From JABDLO01 sp041749255 (GTDB lineage: Bacteria; Bacteroidota; Bacteroidia; Chitinophagales; Saprospiraceae): DNA of 64,000 bases. Positions within the stretch are counted from its first letter, which is position 1, and every line of letters starts with the position of its first letter. The position numbers were made by a program, and so were the translations under genes. Of this stretch, positions 60,166-64,000 are shown one piece after another. Below the pieces are notes generated by a model, which worked only from the letters and a program-made list of their open reading frames with translations, did not search any database and was not told the origin of the DNA. The DNA is taken from contig JBGTBR010000022.1 of the NCBI GenBank assembly GCA_041749255.1, forward strand, positions 45,239 through 109,238, written 5' to 3'.

Positions 60166-61662
60166 TTATAATTCCTTTCTCAATCTGGCTACAGGGATAT
60201 TGAGTTGCTCGCGGTATTTAGCAACGGTGCGTCTTGCAATATTATACCCTCTCTTTTGCAACATATCTTTAAGTTTTTCATCAGACAGAGGGCGTCTTTT
60301 ATTTTCCTTTGATATGATATCTGTCAGAATATTTTTTACCTCTAAGGTAGAAACTTCCTGCCCATCCTGAGTCATGAGGGACTCCGAGAAAAAATCCTTC
60401 AACCTTCTGGTTCCGAATTCTGTTTGTACAAATTTGCTATTCGCTACTCTTGATATAGTAGAAATATCATGACCGGTTATTTCTGCTATATCCTTCAGGA
60501 TCATAGGACGAAGTCTCCTTTCATCTCCAGTAAGAAAATACTCATATTGAAACTGCATAATAGAATACATCGTTTTATACAGCGTATCCTGTCTTTGTTT
60601 GATAGCATCTATAAACCATTTGGCAGAATCAATCTTTTGCTTTATAAAAAGTATGGCTTCTTTTTCTTTCATTGTACCTCTTCGTCCTTTGGTAGTATCT
60701 TTATACGTCATCAACATGTCCATGTACTGATCGTTGATTCTCAGATCAGGAGCATTCTTACTGTTAAGTGACAGCTCTAATTCTCCATCGCGATTATTAA
60801 TGATAAAATCGGGGACAATGTATTGGTTTGAGTGATCTGAATTGGTTTGAGCAGCACTGGCGGGCTTAGGATTGAGTTTTAAAATTTCATCGATTGCATC
60901 TTTTAAAACGCTATCAGAAATTTCAAAAGTCTTTTTCAGTTTTTGGTAATGCTTTTTAGTAAACTCTTCAAAATAATCTTTTAATATGACTAACCCCAAT
61001 CTACGGGCTTCATCGTATACACCAGGTTCCTTTTCCAGTTTTTCCCTGAGCTGTATAATTAAACATTCCTGAAGATTCCTTGCTCCAACTCCCGGTGGAT
61101 CGAATTTTTGTACTTTTCTAAGAATGTGCTCCACCTCGGCTTCACTCACTTCAATATTTTGTGAGAACATCAAATCATCAATTATGGATGCAGGCTCTCT
61201 TCTCAGATAACCATCTTCATCGATCGAGCCCACTATTTGACGGGCTATCAATGTGGCTTCTTCATTTTCCATTTCGAGAAGACCTAACTGCGTTTCAAGA
61301 TATTCGTGAAAACTATTCTCAACCATGGCTGGTAGGTTTTTTTCTTCCTCATCAGCAGAATATCCATCACCTTTTAATTTATAGCTCGTAGGGTCATCTT
61401 CCATGTATTCTTTGAGATAATCGTCCAACTCAAATTCGACTTCATCGTTTTTGGAATTCTCTTCCCCGAACTGGTCTTCTTCATTACCCAGATCAAAAAC
61501 TTCTGACTGATCATCTCCTTCTTCCAAAGCAGGATTTACTTCAAGTTCCTCCTTTATCCTCTGCTCCAATGTGGCAGTAGGGATCTGCAAAAGCTTCATC
61601 AACTGAATCTGTTGAGGAGATAGCTTTTGTAACATTTTCATACTTAAATTCTGCCTTAACAT
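60166..61662 (-). CDS. rpoN: RNA polymerase sigma-54 factor
   Basis: 498 residues. The Gln-rich activator-interacting region I is QKLSPQQIQLMKLLQIPTAT (about 12-31). An acidic region II (about 40-115) follows. The core-binding and DNA-binding region III ends with the diagnostic RpoN box ARRTVAKYRE (476-485). Sigma-54 recognises -24/-12 promoters and needs an ATP-dependent enhancer-binding activator; none is encoded in this window. The ATG at 61662 gives the expected N-terminus. It stands alone and faces away from the aminopeptidase gene. Confidence 0.97.
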   Translation of the reverse strand: MLRQNLSMKMLQKLSPQQIQLMKLLQIPTATLEQRIKEELEVNPALEEGDDQSEVFDLGNEEDQFGEENSKNDEVEFELDDYLKEYMEDDPTSYKLKGDGYSADEEEKNLPAMVENSFHEYLETQLGLLEMENEEATLIARQIVGSIDEDGYLRREPASIIDDLMFSQNIEVSEAEVEHILRKVQKFDPPGVGARNLQECLIIQLREKLEKEPGVYDEARRLGLVILKDYFEEFTKKHYQKLKKTFEISDSVLKDAIDEILKLNPKPASAAQTNSDHSNQYIVPDFIINNRDGELELSLNSKNAPDLRINDQYMDMLMTYKDTTKGRRGTMKEKEAILFIKQKIDSAKWFIDAIKQRQDTLYKTMYSIMQFQYEYFLTGDERRLRPMILKDIAEITGHDISTISRVANSKFVQTEFGTRRLKDFFSESLMTQDGQEVSTLEVKNILTDIISKENKRRPLSDEKLKDMLQKRGYNIARRTVAKYREQLNIPVARLRKEL

Positions 61663-61675
61663 ATATCTTTCTTTA

Positions 61676-61683
61676 CAAAGTTA
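61676..61683 (-). promoter_or_regulatory. rpoN: Possible -7 promoter box for rpoN
   Basis: Leftward TAACTTTG matches TAnnTTTG, with TTTA at 61705-61708 as a weak -33, about 21 bases upstream. The transcript would begin only some 7 nt before the ATG, which is unusually short, so confidence is low. Confidence 0.25.
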
Positions 61684-61795
61684 TTTTATCATTTCACACT
61701 ATATTTAAACTTTCTATTCTCAAGAAAATTTTATCCTTTCTTTATTGACACAACACAAAAATGATGTTATTTACAACCAAATATTAATTTTCCAA

Positions 61796-61828
61796 ATGAA
61801 AACGAATTACAATTATGAAAACGATTAC
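61796..61828 (+). promoter_or_regulatory. Direct repeat pair, operator-like
   Basis: ATGAAAACGA followed by ATTAC (first copy, from 61796) and ATGAAAACGA followed by TTAC (second copy, from 61815). The 19-bp spacing, close to two helical turns, suits a dimeric regulator. It is 240 bases from the aminopeptidase ATG and about 130 from that of rpoN. Confidence 0.35.
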
Positions 61829-62065
61829 CATTTTTTCTTAGTTTCGGGTTGTAATCACTTTTCAATTAATGTAGTGATTTTATCATTACTTCATTCTCAT
61901 TATTAAAAAACTTTTTTTAACGAAACATGCATTCATTGCATAGAATTCCGCTTATCAAAAACGCATTTCTAAACAAATATAATAAAAAGGATAATCACAT
62001 TATATGTTTTTACAATATAAAAAATATTAAATTTTAATTATTTATACATTTCATAATATTGCAAT

Positions 62066-63844
62066 ATGAATATTTCACACCATATCAGCAGATTGCGACA
62101 ATCCATGAAAAATTCTGGATTGCAAGCTTATATCATTTCAGGTAGCGACCCCCATCAAAGTGAATACCTTGCCGATCACTGGAAAATCAGAGAATGGATT
62201 TCGGGGTTCACCGGTTCTGCAGGGGTTGTGATCATAACCGAGGATCATGCCGGGTTGTGGACAGATTCCAGGTACTACATTCAGGCAGAAGAAGAACTGG
62301 CAGGAAGTGAGTTTACCATGCATCCAATGGGAAGTTCGGCGGTACCGACTTTTATAGAATGGATGCTCAACTATATTCCAAAAAATTCCACCATTGGGGT
62401 GGATGGCTGGACTATTTCTAAAAGTCAATATGATCAGTACAAGAAATGGTTAAGACCAAACGACATTACCATAAATATACATGCCGACTTCATCAATTTC
62501 ATCTGGGATAATCGTCCACCATTGCCAGAGCAAAAGATATTTGAGCATAGTCCTGCTTTTGCCGGAAAGACAAGGAATCAAAAAATAACCGAAATCAGAG
62601 AAAAGATGAGCTTACTTGGTGCTGACTATATGCTCATGCCTGCATTGGATGATATTGCATGGACATTTAATCTCAGAGGATACGATGTGGAATGCAATCC
62701 TGTATTTATTGCTTATGCATGTATAGAAAATCATCAATCAACACTATTTATCAATCCTGAAAAAGTACCCTCTGACGTATTGCAAAAACTGACAAAGGAT
62801 GGTGTCAGATTGATGAATTACATTGATGTTGTTTCATATTTGAATCACATACCGGATGACAAATGCGTCCTCGTCGATCCGATGCAAATCAGTTCTGTGT
62901 TATTTAAAGCAATTAATGGTGAAGTAAAATTAGAACCGGGATTAGTAAAATGGAAAAAATCGATAAAAAACGAAACGGAAATATCTCACTTCAGGAATGT
63001 AATGGAAAAAGATGGCGCTGCTTTGGCAGAGGCATTTTATTGGTTAGAAACATCACTTGAAAATTCAAAGATCACAGAATATGAACTGTCAGAAAAGATC
63101 GCAGAAAGAAGATCTCTAATGCCTCATTATTACGGTGAGAGTTTCCATGCTATTGTTGGATATACTTCTAATGGTGCCATTGTACATTACAGACCTATAA
63201 AGGATCGGTGCGCTTTAATTGAAAAAAGTGGTATTTTGCTTGTTGATTCCGGAGGCCAATATTTAGATGGCACAACCGATATTACCCGGACGTTTACACT
63301 TGGCATTCCAGACGAAGAGGAAAAAAGGCATTATACTCTGGTGTTAAAAGGCATGCTCGCCCTTTCTGCCATTAGATTTCCGAAAGGAACTACAGGTATA
63401 CAGCTCGATGTATTAGCGAGGCAATATTTGTGGTCCAATGGTTTGGATTACGGGCACGGCACCGGTCATGGAGTCGGCTTCTTTCTCAATGTACATGAAC
63501 CTCCTCAGGGGTTTGCACCTGTCATGTCGGAAAGGGGAAAAACAGCAATTAAAGCCGGTATGGTTACCTCCAATGAGCCCGGATATTACAAACAAGGACA
63601 TTACGGTATCAGGATTGAAAATCTAATCCTTGCTCATGATGCCGGGGAAGATTTCCTCGAATTTGAAACCCTAACTTTATATCCTTTTGAACTAACTCTC
63701 ATATCCAGGGAATTATTAAGTATACAGGAAATCAATACCATCAACGCATATCACCATGAGGTTTACAAGAGAGTTAGCCCCTTATTGAAAGACGATTTAA
63801 TCAAAGAATGGTTTTTCAAAAAATGTCAACCATTAAAGATTTGA
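62066..63844 (+). CDS. Xaa-Pro aminopeptidase P, three-domain type (M24B)
   Basis: 592 residues, cytoplasmic: two creatinase-like N-terminal domains (about 5-145 and 165-300) precede the pita-bread catalytic domain (about 310-535) and a C-terminal extension. This matches the long, eukaryote-like APP1 form rather than the roughly 440-residue PepP. Metal ligands are D394 in LVDSGGQYLDG, D405, H468 in HGTGHGVGFF, E504 in TSNEPGYY and E518 in GIRIEN; the spacing 11, 63, 36, 14 equals that of human APP1. It removes N-terminal residues preceding proline. The gene ends 156 bases before the window edge and stands alone. Confidence 0.95.
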   Translation: MNISHHISRLRQSMKNSGLQAYIISGSDPHQSEYLADHWKIREWISGFTGSAGVVIITEDHAGLWTDSRYYIQAEEELAGSEFTMHPMGSSAVPTFIEWMLNYIPKNSTIGVDGWTISKSQYDQYKKWLRPNDITINIHADFINFIWDNRPPLPEQKIFEHSPAFAGKTRNQKITEIREKMSLLGADYMLMPALDDIAWTFNLRGYDVECNPVFIAYACIENHQSTLFINPEKVPSDVLQKLTKDGVRLMNYIDVVSYLNHIPDDKCVLVDPMQISSVLFKAINGEVKLEPGLVKWKKSIKNETEISHFRNVMEKDGAALAEAFYWLETSLENSKITEYELSEKIAERRSLMPHYYGESFHAIVGYTSNGAIVHYRPIKDRCALIEKSGILLVDSGGQYLDGTTDITRTFTLGIPDEEEKRHYTLVLKGMLALSAIRFPKGTTGIQLDVLARQYLWSNGLDYGHGTGHGVGFFLNVHEPPQGFAPVMSERGKTAIKAGMVTSNEPGYYKQGHYGIRIENLILAHDAGEDFLEFETLTLYPFELTLISRELLSIQEINTINAYHHEVYKRVSPLLKDDLIKEWFFKKCQPLKI

Positions 63845-64000
63845 TTGGCCTTTTTATACATCAATGGTTCGGTAAAAAATTAAGCTGCTATTTTACCTAA
63901 ATTCAGCACCTGTTTATAAAATTGATTAATTTTTATCAATTTATGGTTAAATCCATAGATTGAAAATATTCTGTAGATCATATTTCTGTTCTGTAATTCT

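Larger units (their letters stand above)
61663..62065. other. Divergent intergenic region between rpoN and aminopeptidase P genes
   Basis: 403 bp of AT-rich sequence. It holds a possible rpoN promoter box near its left end and two direct repeats of ATGAAAACGA at 61796 and 61815 (19 bases apart) that look operator-like. No gene or hairpin terminator was found. Confidence 0.5.

Overview
This is a 64 kb stretch of chromosome from a free-living member of the Bacteroidota (Cytophagia, Saprospiria or Chitinophagia grade; the genus cannot be told). The evidence is AT-rich intergenic DNA, a C-terminal type IX secretion sorting domain, families largely confined to the phylum (DUF4294, probable DUF4403), promoter-like TAnnTTTG boxes, few Shine-Dalgarno sites and several GTG/TTG starts. 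Housekeeping and envelope genes dominate. No prophage, transposase gene, rRNA operon or CRISPR array was seen. The only RNA gene is tRNA-Asn(GTT).

Layout. 0-5 kb: end of an ABC exporter operon, a secreted coiled-coil protein, then dnaB overlapping an rRNA pseudouridine synthase gene; the dnaB leader carries an inverted repeat and two DnaA-box-like 9-mers. 5-12.5 kb: PAP2-like membrane protein, PD40/OmpA protein, DUF4294 protein, diphosphomevalonate decarboxylase, secreted rhodanese with a DUF2905 protein, and an M1 metallopeptidase. 12.5-17 kb: a heptad-repeat mosaic, an acyltransferase, an ECF sigma / putative anti-sigma / Spy-like operon and a TPR protein. 17-27 kb (minus strand): polyphosphate glucokinase-like kinase, two cyclophilin lipoproteins, a LolC/E-type permease, a GH3/beta-lactamase fusion and a TMTC-like GT-C/TPR membrane protein. 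27-38 kb: PEP carboxykinase, histidine kinase, RlmN, a serine hydrolase with a membrane tail, tRNA-Asn, a YbbA/YbbP-type ABC system and a TesA-like esterase.

38-46.5 kb: a three-copy tandem array of palindromic repeats, a DUF4403-like lipoprotein, a SnoaL-like lipoprotein, a gene-free stretch of about 0.8 kb and three secreted surface proteins, one with a T9SS tail. 46.5-54.5 kb: pbpC and a giant alpha-2-macroglobulin lipoprotein, a pairing also known from E. coli. 54.5-64 kb: family 2 glycosyltransferase, a second heptad mosaic, O6-alkylguanine methyltransferase, a periplasmic thioredoxin, a 178-bp MITE-like palindromic element, a class III aminotransferase, sigma-54 and a three-domain aminopeptidase P.

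The functional theme is the cell envelope: murein and glycan turnover (GH3/beta-lactamase, PbpC, A2M), lipoprotein and lipid handling, periplasmic folding (cyclophilins, thioredoxin) and surface proteins. The least explained sequence is intergenic: two mosaics of degenerate 7-bp repeats, one of which encodes the last codons and stop of a gene, and a family of palindromic repeats that occurs both as a tandem array and as a solo copy with terminal inverted repeats and an apparent 6-bp target duplication.
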